Source: Lasiosphaeris hirsuta (Eukaryota > Ascomycota > Sordariomycetes > Sordariales > Lasiosphaeriaceae). Taken from it: a stretch of 64,000 bases of DNA. Positions 46,659 through 58,194 of this stretch are shown here, piece by piece (positions within the stretch are counted from its first letter, which is position 1; the number at the start of each line of letters is the position of its first letter). The translations under genes were made by a program, and so were the position numbers. The stretch covers positions 4,464,001-4,528,000 of the forward strand of contig JAUKUA010000002.1 of assembly GCA_030549175.1 (NCBI GenBank). The letters run 5' to 3'. Under the pieces are notes generated by a model. It did no database searches, was not told where the DNA came from, and worked only from the letters and a program-made list of their open reading frames with translations.

Positions 46659-48484
46659 CCTGGATCGAATCGAATCGCGATGGCATCCACGATGGTGACA
46701 GGGACGGGAAGAGTGACAGAGACGGTGATGGCGAGGGCGGGAGAAAAAAAGGGGGGGGGGGGGGGAGGGGGGGTTAGTCTTCAACTAAGCTGCGCCGCAT
46801 TCGAGGCAACTTCTGGTCTGGATGTGCCTCAGTGGGCAGATAGGAGGCCAGCGGGTGAAGGGACCGGGTGCGCGAAAAGACGGCGCGGCAGGAGTTGCAA
46901 TGCAACCGGGGAAATATCTCCAAGTTGGCTGTGCCGCAGCGATTTGCGATGTGGGATGTTCAATGTGCATGTGCGACTCGAGACGTTCGTTGGGCAAACG
47001 AGCGAACGGCAGAACTCAACAAATTGAGACTGCCAAACTTTTAGGTTGGTAACCGACAGGAGGCGGCCTGTCAGAGGATCAGACGATAAGGTAGTGTAGC
47101 ACTGGGAATTCTCTGAGTATTTGATCCCATCCTCCCCCCCCACTCCCCCAAATCTCTCCTGCCACTTTTGCTAATTCTGGCCTGTGGGTTGCCCCTGGAA
47201 AAAGCGGAACGATGCCAATTAATCGCTGGTGTGATCCCTGTAACTCGCTGGGCTGCCCCTTGGTCGGTTGCTTTGCTAGAACCACACTTCCTATCTCGAA
47301 ATCTCTCCCCCCTCTCACGCTTGTGGCCAATCAGTCCCATTTCTGAGTTCAATGATCTGTGCTGCGTTGCACGCCATCTGCCGAGGGGCTGCAACTGCAC
47401 TCTTGGTGACACAACATTCTTTACGCGCTTCATGAATTTGAGGGTGTTGAAGCTATTCGGATACGCCGAGTCCAAAGCATACAGGCTCGGTCGTAAGAAT
47501 AGACGACGAACGGGCTGCCTCGACAAAGAAAACTGGAATGCGCTGGCGGGAGCTCGCCGCCCGGAGACCTAGCCGCGAGGTGTGTGTGGATAAACCGTGG
47601 ACCCCACACTTTCCGCCTCGTTCCAGGGGGGCCCATCATAGTTTCAGTATTCCTCCATAACGCGATTCCATTGGCTGATCACTCAACTTTTCCAGGTTAT
47701 GGCAACCATTGTATCCAGGTTTGCCAGAGGAGATGACATGCATCATAAAAGGATTGACTCAATAAACCTTAAAAAGAACCACATTTGACGACAAGTCGTT
47801 TGGGGTACCCGACCGAGCACTTGTTCGGGCTGCGCTTCTACACTTGGTTTAGTAGGTAGGCCGATCAGGAAGAATAAGCCGATCAAGATGATGTAGGCGG
47901 TGTGACGTGGAGCAGTCTTCTCGCTGGATTTTATCATTCTTGCGGCGACATTGGCCTTCACTTCCAAGCTCTCATTTTGATCGGCCGGATTATGCAACAA
48001 GATTCGTTTTGCAGCACCATTTCCTTCTGGCCAGCGAGCAAGGCAACTGGAATACTTACCCATGTCGGTATACGTGTCACGGGAGGGGAAGAATATCTTT
48101 GTGAGCCCATGTCAATCTTACTCTTGTATTTTGGCTCTGGACAGCATTAGCTATGTTCCAATAGTCTCATTGATTAGGCCTTTGCTTGCCTTGTTCAGAT
48201 GCCAAAAACTCTGAAGACCCTCCAAGGAGAGGGGAATGTCTGCCCCGTCTGAATGAACCCTATGATGCCTCAACATCGATCAGTACTTGAATGCTAGGGT
48301 CCACAGCCATATCAACTCGACGCAGCGGCAGCACTCCCATGACGGCCTCCATATTGGAGGTCAAATCCGCACTGTAATTTGCCCCAACGCCAATGTCCCT
48401 CGCCAAACTCCAGCAATTCCGTTGTGCTGGTTAAACCATCAAACCATCCAGCAAAAATTACGAGTCCAAGCCAAGAGGATGCCC
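46659..48484. other. Intergenic, no gene seen
   Basis: Contains a G-rich run (46751-46772) close to the DUF3405 start and otherwise short unsupported frames. The right end is the 3' region of DIM1. Confidence 0.5.
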
Positions 48485-48916
48485 TTAATACCGATGCCGC
48501 GTCGAATAGTCCTTGGGACTCACGACCAGACCGCGACCCTTTTTGGCACCGCGATAGACGGTCTCGATGATGTCGATGAGTTCCTGCTTATCCTCCAGGA
48601 CCCATTTGATCTTGTTGTTGTCGCCTGTGCCGAGATCGATCATCATGTGCTTGTTCCGGAAGAAGAACATGAGGGTGCACTCGTCGTAAAGCTCGTACAT
48701 CTGGTTGAAGTCGGGGACCTTGTCGATGTCGCAAAGGTAGATGACAGCAAAGTTCTTGACGCGGTCTGCAATGCGATACAGGACCTCGTCCTGGCGCATG
48801 CAGTCGGGACTCCAATCGCGCCCGAAGCGGATCACGACAAGCCGTTCGTCATCGCTGAGGATGGCCTGGTCGACGTGCCAGCCCGTCTCGAGATGCGGAA
48901 GTACGATGCTACCCAT
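48485..48916 (-). CDS. dim1: U5 snRNP thioredoxin-like protein DIM1 (15 kDa)
   Basis: Single exon, 143 aa, the family's usual length. MGSIVLPHLETGWHVDQAIL, RLVVIRFGRDWSPDCMRQDEVL, YLCDIDKVPDFNQMYELYDECTLMFFFRNKHMMIDLGTG, NNKIKW and the C-terminal YRGAKKGRGLVVSPKDYS are near-invariant DIM1/TXNL4A features. The fold is thioredoxin-like but the CxxC redox pair is replaced (SPDC). It sits in the U5 and tri-snRNP complex and is needed for spliceosome activation, so it is probably essential. It lies 349 bp downstream of the BioDA stop on the same strand. Confidence 0.97.
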   Translation of the reverse strand: MGSIVLPHLETGWHVDQAILSDDERLVVIRFGRDWSPDCMRQDEVLYRIADRVKNFAVIYLCDIDKVPDFNQMYELYDECTLMFFFRNKHMMIDLGTGDNNKIKWVLEDKQELIDIIETVYRGAKKGRGLVVSPKDYSTRHRY

Positions 48917-49265
48917 TTTGATGGACTGTGGATGTGTGGCGACGGCGCGTGTGGATGGATAGGTGCTGTGAAGCGAAGGGTGGTCTTGATGCCGTTCGAG
49001 GCCGATGATGTTTCGTCACAAAAAGCTCAGGCTGCCTCTGCTGGGAAACTCTGGAAATGCCCCGCATCCCCACAACCCCCACCACAGAACAGCAATTGCG
49101 TTACGTAATCGAAAGTGAGGATCAGGGTTAGGGCTATCCGTTCAGGTCTGGGAACCTCAATCCGTAAACTTGTCTCACCTCTTCGCCTTGCCTGCAATTC
49201 TGGCCTGCTGGCGCCGCATGTTGACTCTGCATTTTTTTTCCATGCCCTCGATGCACTACCGCTAC
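48917..49265. promoter_or_regulatory. Spacer between BioDA stop and DIM1 start (DIM1 promoter)
   Basis: 349 bp between two minus-strand genes; it must contain the DIM1 promoter. No specific motif is claimed. Confidence 0.5.
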
Positions 49266-51985
49266 TTACTGGTGCTTCTTCTCTAACAGTACCCGACGCA
49301 GAATCGACTCTAGCTGCCTGACACTTTTCTCCTTCGTCTTGTGGCCTGCCATCACGTATAGCACATTGCCCAGGACTCGGCTGTGCACATTCCATCCTGC
49401 CCCGTCTCCCTCGATACCCTCCACGACCACGGCACCTCGAGCCAACGAAGCTTGTATATCTTTTGCTGCACCGCTCTTGTAACCTGCAGATCCATCCTTG
49501 GTCTCCATGTGGATCGCCAAGACAGTCCCGAGAGCCCATGCGCCGCCCACCGAGCTTGCCGTCTGTTGAGACACCCAGTTGACAAAGTCGGGGCCCCAAA
49601 CGGACCAGATGAGACTTTCAGGGCTCATTCCAAGAGAAGGCTTTGATGGTACTTCGTTTCTTTGATATGATGTCTTCGCCCATGCCCATTCTTCATGCGC
49701 ATCCATCTCCTTCATTTGTCTGAGGCTTTCGAGGGCCACCTGACACCCTACCGCATGCGCTGTGTAGCTATGGCCGTGCAGGAGGGCATCGCTCTTGTCG
49801 TCGCTCCCAAAGGCATCAAAGACACTCTCAGATGCCAGTGTGGCACAGAGCGGCACTAGCCCGCCCGTCAGCAGCTTGGCATGCACCGAAATATCAGCAT
49901 CGACATGGAGAAAGGAGGCGGCGCTAAAACGGCCGAGGCGGTAGATGCCGGTAAAGACCTCGTCAAAAACCACAGGGAGCCCGGCCCAGTGTGTTGTACT
50001 GTCCCCCATCTCTTTTGCGCCTCTGTGCTCTCCTTGGCCGAACAGGTGGGATGACCGTCGGACAACATTGACGAGTACCCGTTGGAAAAGGGGGTCACTA
50101 AACCATCCCAGATTAGCGTTGACTGCTCAAACGAATTCCGCCTGCTGTTGGAAGCTCTTGACTTACACAAGGAGCATCCCGCCAGCCCCGAGGATGACAG
50201 GCTCAAGAATGAGGGCTCCAAACCTTCGTCCCTCCCGATGAAGCCTTTCGAGCGTGTCGACGATATATTGCTCATATAAAGCCCCCTCGCCCCTGTTCTC
50301 CCTGTCTTTGACACCGAAAACATCACCAAGCGAAGCAAAAACAGCCTTGTGCCCGCCGTAGCTTGCTGTCGACCGCATCTCTCTGGGAATCTCGACCACC
50401 CACCTCCCTTCCCTACACATGACAGTCGGGTACTCGAACCAGAACCCCCTGCCTTCATACCACTCGACCTTCTCATTGAACACGCCGGGCTCGGAGCAGT
50501 CCATTGCACCTATCGTATCCCCGTGGTAACTTCCCCGCAGCCCCAACACACCCACCTCCTCCTCCGCCCCCCAGCCGTACCTGACCCTCGCCGCGCGCAG
50601 CGCCATCTTGACAGCAACCTCGGCCCCGGTGCTCCCGTTGTCCGAGTAAAAGACACGCGTCAGGCGCGGGTTGGCCATGCCCGCGAGCAGGTTCTCGGCG
50701 AGCGCGAGCGCGGGCTCGTGGATCGCCTCGGCGAACATGACGTGTCCGTAGCGACCGGCAGCATACGCCGCCGCGAGCGCCAACGAGGGGGAGCCGTGGC
50801 CGAGGCCTTGGGTCCACCAGGAGGCAGATGCATCGAAGGTTGGCTGGAGGAGGGGGGCTGAAGGGGGGGCGGAAGAGGTGAGGGTTTGGAAGTGATCGCC
50901 TTGGGCGGAGTCGATGACGGTGATGTTGGAGGCTGAGAGCTGCTTCTGCTGGGTGAAGGGATACCATATTGTTTTGTGGGCGCTGGCGCGCATCGAATCT
51001 AGTCGGTCGATGCGTTTGGAGTGCTGTGCAGCGAGGTACGAGAGGATTGACTGGGCTGTGGGACTAGAGCTGGTGGTTTCATAGTACCACAGCATGCTGT
51101 CCGCGTCTCGACTTATACTCTCACCCCGGGCCGGCGGCTCGGGCACCGTTTTTACGGGGATGCCCTGTTGGTCTCGGAAGTAGTCGGTGAGGTAGAGGTG
51201 GTTTTGGTACTTGTCTTCTCGGAAGAGCAACACGGCTTCGACGTCGTAGCCCCGGATCTTGAGGGACTCAAACGCCGAGATGGTCTGCGAGATGCCGCCG
51301 AGCTTGGCGTCGCCGATGAGCACGACTGGCAGTCTGAGCGGCATGTACAACTCTGCTTGGGTTGACCCCGAGGGCCCTGGGGAGTGGACGCCGCCGGCTG
51401 TCTCGATAAAGAGCCATCCGCGGCTGAGAGAGGCGCGCCGAGAGGCGAATTTGGATATCTCGTCGAGCAGACTCTCGTCCGGAGGTATCAGCTAAGGGCG
51501 TTGAACAAAGGTGAGCTGTGTAGGCTGTGGCCTGGGGTATATGGTATTGCTTACTCGTTTTGATGCAAGAGCTGCCGAGTGCGGACTGACGGCGAGATCG
51601 TACTGGAATAGGGTCTTGTTGGCCACTTCGGGGGCAAATCTTTGGACATGACTGACAATCGACCAAGTTAGTTCTTAGGGCTTCGTGGAACCATTTCACC
51701 ACAGGGAGAGGAGTCATCTTATTGTGCACAAATTAGAAAAGGCCAATGACTTCCGAGACTGAGAAACGACTCACACCGATCATCTGCTTCATCGAGCGGC
51801 CCTGTGGACACAGGCTTGAGAAATGCAGTTTGCTCATTGTCCCAGAATCTAGTCGCGGCCTTGCAGAGAAGAGTACTGAAGATGGTCTTGCCGACGTCGG
51901 TGTTGGCTCCATAGACCTGGTACACGCGCAGCGACCGCCACAATAGTGAACTGACTGGTGACGGTAACGGTAACGGTAACGGCAT
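49266..51985 (-). CDS. bioDA: Bifunctional dethiobiotin synthetase/DAPA aminotransferase (BioDA)
   Basis: Four exons on the minus strand: 51777-51985, 51555-51651, 50167-51491, 49266-50097; 820 aa. The N-terminal BioD domain has the ATP-binding loop GANTDVGKT (26-34), then FLKPVSTGP, LFQYDLAVSPH, FIETAGGVHSPGP and LVLIGDAKLGGIS-like sequence. The C-terminal half is a class-III PLP aminotransferase: WYPFTQQ, WWTQGLGHGSP, GSTGAEVAVKMALRAAR, GSYHGDTIGAMD, VVFDEVFTGIYRLG, and the PLP Lys618 in HAKLLTGGL. It makes 7,8-diaminononanoate from KAPA with SAM and then closes the ureido ring to dethiobiotin. Donor choice CG|GTGTGAG restores DDRHVQRFAP. ATG 51983-51985 has a good AACAATGCC context. An in-frame ATG 222 bases upstream would add a possible mitochondrial presequence. 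The start codon region is a GTTACC hexamer repeat coding PLPLPLPSP. Confidence 0.93.
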
Positions 51986-52349
51986 TGTTTCCCTCCAATC
52001 GAATTCTAGACGAATGCCTTGGGCGATGCGGACAACCCCTGAGAAACTGGTAGTTGAGGTACAGGTTTTACTCCATCGCAAAGCGGCAAGTGCCGCAATG
52101 GTCCGCGGAAGCGATTGAGACGGGGGGCGGGACGTTGTTGGAAGGGAGGAGAGCAGCCTTCCCGTCCCAAGTGCCTTCGACATTCCCAATTCGACATGCC
52201 GAACCAATTGCGCACTTTAATCTCGACATGATATGCACTCGCGCCCAGGGGTATCCATCATGTTAGCCCACAGCCGGTATAGGCACCTCAGGTATTTCTC
52301 AACGATGGAGTGGGTTTTACTGGACAAAACACCATAAACTCAAATCACC
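51986..52349. promoter_or_regulatory. Divergent promoter shared by BioDA and BioF
   Basis: 364 bp between the two start codons of divergently transcribed biotin genes; both promoters must lie here or overlap coding leaders, giving a basis for co-regulation. The tract nearest BioDA carries the edge of the GTTACC repeat. No regulator site is claimed. Confidence 0.65.
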
Positions 52350-53847
52350 ATGTCTCAGAATGGAAGTCCTCTTGATGAGATTCTCGCCCGTCTCCTGGAT
52401 CGCCGCCGATCGCGAAACCAGCTACGCAGCCTGACAGCTGTCCCGGCGGGCACAGCAGACTTCTCGTCAAATGCCTATCTCTCGCTCTCATCGCACCCGG
52501 CGGTGCAGCAGGCCTTTTTGACCCATTTGCAATCAGCTGCTGCCGTGAACACGGGTGGCGACGGCGGAGTGAAGCCTACCTCCTCGCTTCTAGGATCAGG
52601 TGGCTCCCGACTTCTTGACGGTAACTCGCTTGAATATGAAGTTCTCGAACAGACGATAGCCGCGTTCCATGGCGCGCCGGCTGGACTTCTCTTCAACTCG
52701 GCCATGGACGCCAACGTGGGCCTTTTTAGTTGCATCCCGCAGCCCGGAGACGTGGTTGTATACGATGAGCTGATCCACGCAAGTGTGCATGACGGAATGC
52801 GCATGAGCAGGGCTGGCGAGAGAATCCCTTTTGCGCACAATCGGGTTTGGGGCGACACGAGTATCGTGGGGGGTGCGGAGTCTAGGGGCAGATCTTTAGA
52901 AGCGGTGCTTCAAGACGTACGAGGTTCAAAAGGCGCTCTCTTCAAGTCAGGAGAGAGAAACGTCTTCATCGCTGTTGAGGGTGTCTACAGCATGGACGGC
53001 GACCTAGCACCCCTTGGAGATATTGTCCAGTGTGTCGAGCGAACGTTGCCCGGCGGAAACGGGTACATCATTGTCGATGAGGCCCACTCAGTGGGCATCT
53101 TTGGAAACCAAGGTCGCGGGCTCGTATGCGAGCTAGGCCTCGAGGATCGCATCTGGGCGCGTGTACTCGGCTTCGGCAAGGCCATGGGCTGTGCTGGTGG
53201 TACGTGAACCCTCCCGAGGAGTGTCTTTTTGAAGGCTCATCTTGACAACTCACCAACCAACCTGAGCACCACGCTGTAAAGCATCTCTAACCTCGAAAGG
53301 CATCATCCTCTCCTCTCCTACCACACGCTCCTACCTGATCAACTACGCACGCACTCTTATCTATACCACGGCCATGGGGCCGCCGTCTATAACCAGCATC
53401 CGCGTAACCTACGAGTTCCTCGCTCGCGGCGGCGCCACCTCCCTGCTCCACCACCTGCGCAGCCTCATCCAGCAGGCACACACCTTGCTTCTCGCAGTAG
53501 GCATAAGACAGGCCCCTCTTCCGGAGCTATTCCGTGTCAACGCGGCCGAGCCGCAGTCACCCATCATACCCGTCTTCACGTCGTGGCCCCGGAGTTTGGC
53601 TAGACACTGCCAGAAGCAGGGGTACATGGTACGACCGATCGTGGCGCCAACAGTGCTAAAGGGGAGTGAGAGGATACGGGTGTGTCTACATGCGGGGAAT
53701 ACGCTGGGTGAGGTTCGAGGATTAGTTGCGGCGGTAGAGGCGTGGGTAGCATCACGGAAGGGGAGCGGGGGCGAGGGGGAGCAGGACGACGCAGAACGGG
53801 GGTTGTTGGCATCAGAAGCGGGTGAGAAAGGGAAGGCAAGACTATAG
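52350..53847 (+). CDS. bioF: 8-amino-7-oxononanoate synthase (BioF)
   Basis: Two exons, 52350-53199 and 53300-53847; 465 aa. The 100-bp intron (GTACGT to CTCTAACC...AAAG) joins GCAG to GIILSS in phase. It is an alpha-oxoamine synthase: NAYLSLSSHP, GSGGSRLLDGN, HGAPAGLLFNSAMDANVG, YDELIHASVHDGMRMS, AVEGVYSMDGDLAPL, IIVDEAHSVGIFG, and the PLP Lys277 in GFGKAMG. It condenses a pimeloyl thioester with alanine to KAPA, the first step of ring assembly. The C-terminus ends in a low-complexity Gly/Glu stretch. It lies divergent to BioDA and convergent with BioB (45 bp between stops). The source of the pimeloyl precursor is not encoded nearby. Confidence 0.93.
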
Positions 53848-53892
53848 TATAGAACCTAAACATATTCCACCGGAAAACATTCCAAGATCCCT

Positions 53893-55246
53893 TTACAGAT
53901 AGTCAGCCACAACATCCCCAGCCGGCAGCGCCGACTTCTGGAAGCTCTTCATGGGCTCCAGCCCCCACCGTCCAAACATGGCCGCATCCTCATCCCACCC
54001 ATTGCACTCGGTCGTCAACATCTTCTCCCCCGTAAAGATGGCGTTCGCGCCAGCCATGAAGCACAGCGCCTGCTGCTCCTCGGCCATCGTCTTGCGTCCA
54101 GCGGCAATACGAATGATGGTGGCTGGCATGACAATCCTCGCAGTCGCAATCGTGCGCAACATGCTCACAAACTCAATCGGCTTCCTGTCGCCCAGCGGCG
54201 TCCCCTTGATCGGCACCAGGGCGTTGACCGGGAAGCTCTCAGGATGGCTCGGGAGCGTCGCGACCGTGTGCAGCAACCCGACCCGGTCCTCGCTCGTCTC
54301 CCCCAGCCCCAGGATGCCGCCCGAGCACACGCTGATGCCGGCATCGCGGACGTTGCTCAGCGTTTTGAGCCGCTCATCGTAGGTGCGCGTCGAGATGACG
54401 CTCGGGTAGAACTCGCGGCTGGTGTCGACGTTGTGGTTGTAGGCCGTCAGGCCGGCCTCCTTGAGCTCGCGGGCCTGCGCCTCGTCGATCATGCCGAGCG
54501 TGACGCACACCTCCATGCCTAGGGCGCGCACGCCCGTGACCATGTCCTTGATGTTGCGCAGGCTGTTCTTGCGGCCGCGCATGTCGCGCCAGGCGGCGCC
54601 CATGCAGAAGCGCGTGCTGCCCTTGTCCCGGGCGACGCGCGCGGCCGCGAGCACCGACTCGACCGTCTCGACGCGCTTGGCGACCAGCCCGGTACCCTCC
54701 TGGTAGCGGGTTGACTGGGCGCAGTAGGAGCAGTCCTCGGTGCAGCCGCCTGTCTTGATGTTCATGAGGGTGCAGAGCTGCACCTCGGACGGGCTGTGGA
54801 AGCGGCGGTGGACGGTGGACTGTTATCGAATGGCTTAGTCGTTGAATATCGGATGGGGATGTTGGGATACTCACAGCTTGGAAGGCCAGCTCCATCAGGG
54901 GCTGGTAGTAGATGGCCGCGATCTCGTCCCTTGTCCAGTTGTGTCTGGGCGCCGTCGCAGCAACGGCCTCGCATAGAATGCGTTGGGCTCGCTGCTGGCG
55001 GTGGACATCCTGGAAGGGTTCTTCTCCTGCTACTTCTGCTTGTTGAGGAAAAATGAACCGAGGCAACGCCGCTGATGGGATAGCCGGATCCTCAGCGACA
55101 GCGGCCGACAGGCGGCGCTTGCGGTTCTCCTGGAGCTGTATCTGGAGCTGTAGGGGTTTCAGAGACAGAGGCTTACCCCGCCCCCGCAGGGCACTCGCAA
55201 CAGCTTGCTGCTGAAGGGCCCGTCGAGCGACGGATGGAACCGTCAT
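53893..55246 (-). CDS. bioB: Biotin synthase (BioB), radical SAM
   Basis: Two exons on the minus strand, 54875-55246 and 53893-54819; 432 aa. ATG at 55244-55246 opens a basic, Ala/Leu-rich leader (MTVPSVARRALQQQAVASAL) that looks like a mitochondrial presequence, followed by a long N-terminal region that bacterial BioB lacks. The radical-SAM motif CTEDCSYC holds Cys150, 154 and 157 for the 4Fe-4S cluster. Other landmarks are RFCMGAAWRD, YNHNVDTSREFYP, ICSGGILGLGE-like sequence, LVPIKGTPL, IRIAAGRKTM and GANAIFTGEKMLTT. It inserts sulfur into dethiobiotin. It is next to BioF with convergent orientation, completing a three-gene biotin cluster. Confidence 0.95.
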
Positions 55247-56270
55247 CGCGATTTTGTTATTCTGATTCTAGAAACCGGAGTCGGGGTTTCTTATTGATAA
55301 ATGTCGATCATGATGATAGAGGTGAGTACTGAACGAAACAGATGGACGGCGTGATGATTGAGTTGGCCGAGCATCGGCTGCCGTGTCTTTAGAGATGTTG
55401 ACTGCCAGCATGGCGGCTCGGGACTGCCCAAACGGGTATGAGCGGCACTTCTTGTAGATCCGACGGGGCGTAATCTGCTCAGCGTAGCGATTGACAACCC
55501 CTTTTCAACTGATGCAGAGAGACGCAGGGGCCCGCCTAGCACAAACCTCTGACAGGCAACCTCTATTAGAACAAGTTGTCGAACACCAATTGAGGCTCCC
55601 GGGCGAGGTTGCTTGAATATATTTGCTGTGGGTTGTATATTCTGCCCCCCCCCCCCCCCCCCAACCGCTACATGGAGACGCGGGTCGACTTGGCGTGGTC
55701 GTCAAGCATACGACAAACGCCAAAGACTCGACGATACTCTCCGAGAGAGAGCTTGGTGAAGCCCTTTCCGACATATCCAAGGTCCTACTCGATTGGCCCA
55801 AACAGATGAGTCCTCAGGCTAACTCTGGTCCAACGCAGTAATAATAGTAATGTAGACCGCTCCAGCCCCTACAGTCCAGATGCCGGAGGTCATATAGTCG
55901 ACCAACCCCAGCAAGCCCTACGGGTTTTTGACGGTAATAATAGACCCATGTTTGGCCCTAGGTCAGAGTCTTGCATCCGTGTCTCGATGTTTTTTGTCTC
56001 TTGCGCTTGTTCCCACCTTTTCAGGGTAGCATTCTTGTGCATCCCGGATGTAGCCTGGGTCGAAGGCCCGGTGCCATGGTGACTCTTCTGATTATTGGGT
56101 ATTATCCAGGGCATTGCTGAAGCCAAAAGTCGTGTAATTCTGTGGAGGGACAGACAGGTTAGCAGGAGGGCGTCATCCGAGGGTGTACGAACCAAGGGCT
56201 CTCTACTCACCAATCTCGCGTCAACCACACACTAGAGTACCGCCAGAGGTGGAATGTGCCAATGAGCCTC
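55247..56270. other. Intergenic with 18-C run
   Basis: Upstream of BioB and downstream of PSF3. Contains a homopolymer of 18 C (55645-55662). No gene seen. Confidence 0.5.
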
Positions 56271-56932
56271 TCAAAACTTCTTGACACCCTCCATCCATTC
56301 CTTCCCCGCCCTCGCCCCATCATGGGCCTTGCGGAAAAGCTTCCTCTCCCACTCATCCAGCCCCCTGAGAAACTCCTCGCCCGCACCCCCCACCCCGAGA
56401 TTACTCCCCTCCTCGGACGCCCCCCCTTTACTCGACCCGCCGCCGCCCGCTTTGCGCGCATGCAGCGCGATCTCGCCCGCCCTGGTGACGAATGTCTTGC
56501 GCAGCACCGTGCCCAGCTCGGGCTCGTCGGACAGGTCCATCATGTGGGTGGCGAGCGAGTAGAAGTGGGCGCTCTGGTCGCGGATCGGTATGGCGCGCGG
56601 GTCGGCTTTCAGCGCTTGCATGACGTCGTTGCCGAGGGCCGGCGGAAGGTCGAACGCTACGAACGACTTGCCCTGGTCATCGGGGCCGATTCCGCCCGTG
56701 TTGGCAATGGCGAGCATCTCGGCAAGCCAGAGCGGGAGGCCGACACGGGCACCTGTCTTAAGAGTCTGGCCGGGGTTGTTTTCGAGGTAGCCGAGGTCGG
56801 GTATGTCGAATTGGAAGGTACAGGGGATTTTCTGTGAGCGTGTCTGTCAGAGTTCGGTTCGTTGAGTTTCGGGTTGGAGTCGGGGTTTACCTCTGCATCG
56901 GTGAGGATGGAGTCAACGTCGTAGTAGGACAT
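56271..56932 (-). CDS. psf3: GINS complex subunit PSF3
   Basis: Two exons on the minus strand, 56891-56932 (14 codons) and 56271-56831; 200 aa, the usual size. MSYYDVDSILTDAE then, after the intron, KIPCTFQFDIPDLGYLENNPG, GARVGLPLWLAEMLAIAN and YSLATHMMDLSDEPELGTVL are the PSF3 N-terminal hallmarks. GINS joins MCM2-7 and Cdc45 in the replicative CMG helicase in the nucleus, so it is probably essential. A Gly/Ser-rich insert (about residues 140-165) is a lineage-specific loop. It is divergent from the Mn-SOD gene. Confidence 0.93.
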
Positions 56933-57336
56933 TTCGAAAGTGTATTCAGCACCAATGGCTGCCAGGTTGACACAAAGCACGGTTTTCTTGTTTTCTTTGC
57001 TGCTCCTCGTTGTAGCTGCTCCAAGTGCGGCGGGATGGCGATACCCAGACGCGCTAGGCTTTGGTGGGGGAAGGAGAGTGGACGCGATTGATTGTGGTGG
57101 CGGACACCAGCCACACCAAGCCACAGTTACATTCTTGGAGCAGATGTGGGGACGAGACAATGACGAAAGAGCGAAACAACCGGAGCTCATATTGATAATC
57201 GACGGATCGCCGAGCAGGTTTGGCGCACATTTTCCACTACAACAAGCCTCCCAAGCCGCAACCAAAGAGTATTCATAGCTCTTGCTTCTTTGCATCATTC
57301 AATTGACTTTTTACGACCAGCCTAATTGATACCACC
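56933..57336. promoter_or_regulatory. Divergent promoter region of PSF3 and Mn-SOD
   Basis: 404 bp between start codons of two divergently transcribed housekeeping genes. No specific site is claimed. Confidence 0.6.
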
Positions 57337-58194
57337 ATGTCTTCGGCCCTCCTCCGCTCAGCTCCCGCCCTGCGGGAAGCTCTCAGAGCTTCGGCGGCTG
57401 TCAAGCCTGCCGTTATGGCGAACACCAGCTTTGTTCGCGGCAAGGCCACCCTCCCCGACCTTTCGTGTAAGACTTCCAGCAATGCGGTCCCGTCTCCTAT
57501 TTATCGCTAACCAATCACTCCGAATTGTAGACGACTATGGCGCTCTCGAGCCGCACATCTCGGGTAAGATCATGGAGCTGCACCACAAGAAGCACCACCA
57601 GACCTATGTGACCGGCCTCAACACCGCGCTCAACACCATCGCCGAGGCCGAGAGCAAGGGTGACTTCACCAAAGCCGCGTCTGTCGCCCCCCTTCTCAAC
57701 TTCCACGGCGGCGGCCACCTCAACCACTCGCTGTTCTGGGAGAACCTCGCTCCTGCCAGCAGGGAAGGCGGCGGCGAGCCGGCTGGTGTCCTCAAGGTAC
57801 GTCGGCCCCTTTCCAACACCATAGGAGTCAAGATCGGAGGAAGTTCCCTGTATACGGTTGCCAAGGCTAACCAACCATTCCGCCTTGACAGAAAGCCATC
57901 GACGAAGACTTCGGTTCCTTCGACGCTTTCCGCAAGCAGATGAACACCTCCCTAGCGGGCATTCAGGGCAGCGGCTGGGCGTGGCTGGTCAGGGATAAGC
58001 AGAGCGGCACCCTGGGGCTCGTAACGCGCGCCAACCAGGACCCCGTTACCGGGTCGTATGTGCCGCTGCTGGGTATTGACGCGTGGGAGCACGCCTACTA
58101 CCTCCAGTACGAGAACCGCAAGGCTGAGTACTTCGACGCCATCTGGAACGTCATCAACTGGAAGACGGTCGCCTCGCGCTTCGAGAAGGCTTAG
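57337..58194 (+). CDS. sod2: Mitochondrial Mn superoxide dismutase
   Basis: Three exons: 57337-57466, 57531-57796, 57892-58194; 232 aa; GT-AG introns. Residues 1-36 ([20 protein letters not shown] and following) form an Arg/Ala-rich mitochondrial presequence. The mature enzyme starts at [19 protein letters not shown]. Metal ligands by family alignment: His61 (LHHKKHH), His109 (HLNHSLFW), Asp195 and His199 (DAWEHAYY). GGGHLNHS and the Gln in [10 protein letters not shown] favour Mn over Fe. It converts matrix superoxide to peroxide and oxygen. Confidence 0.96.
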
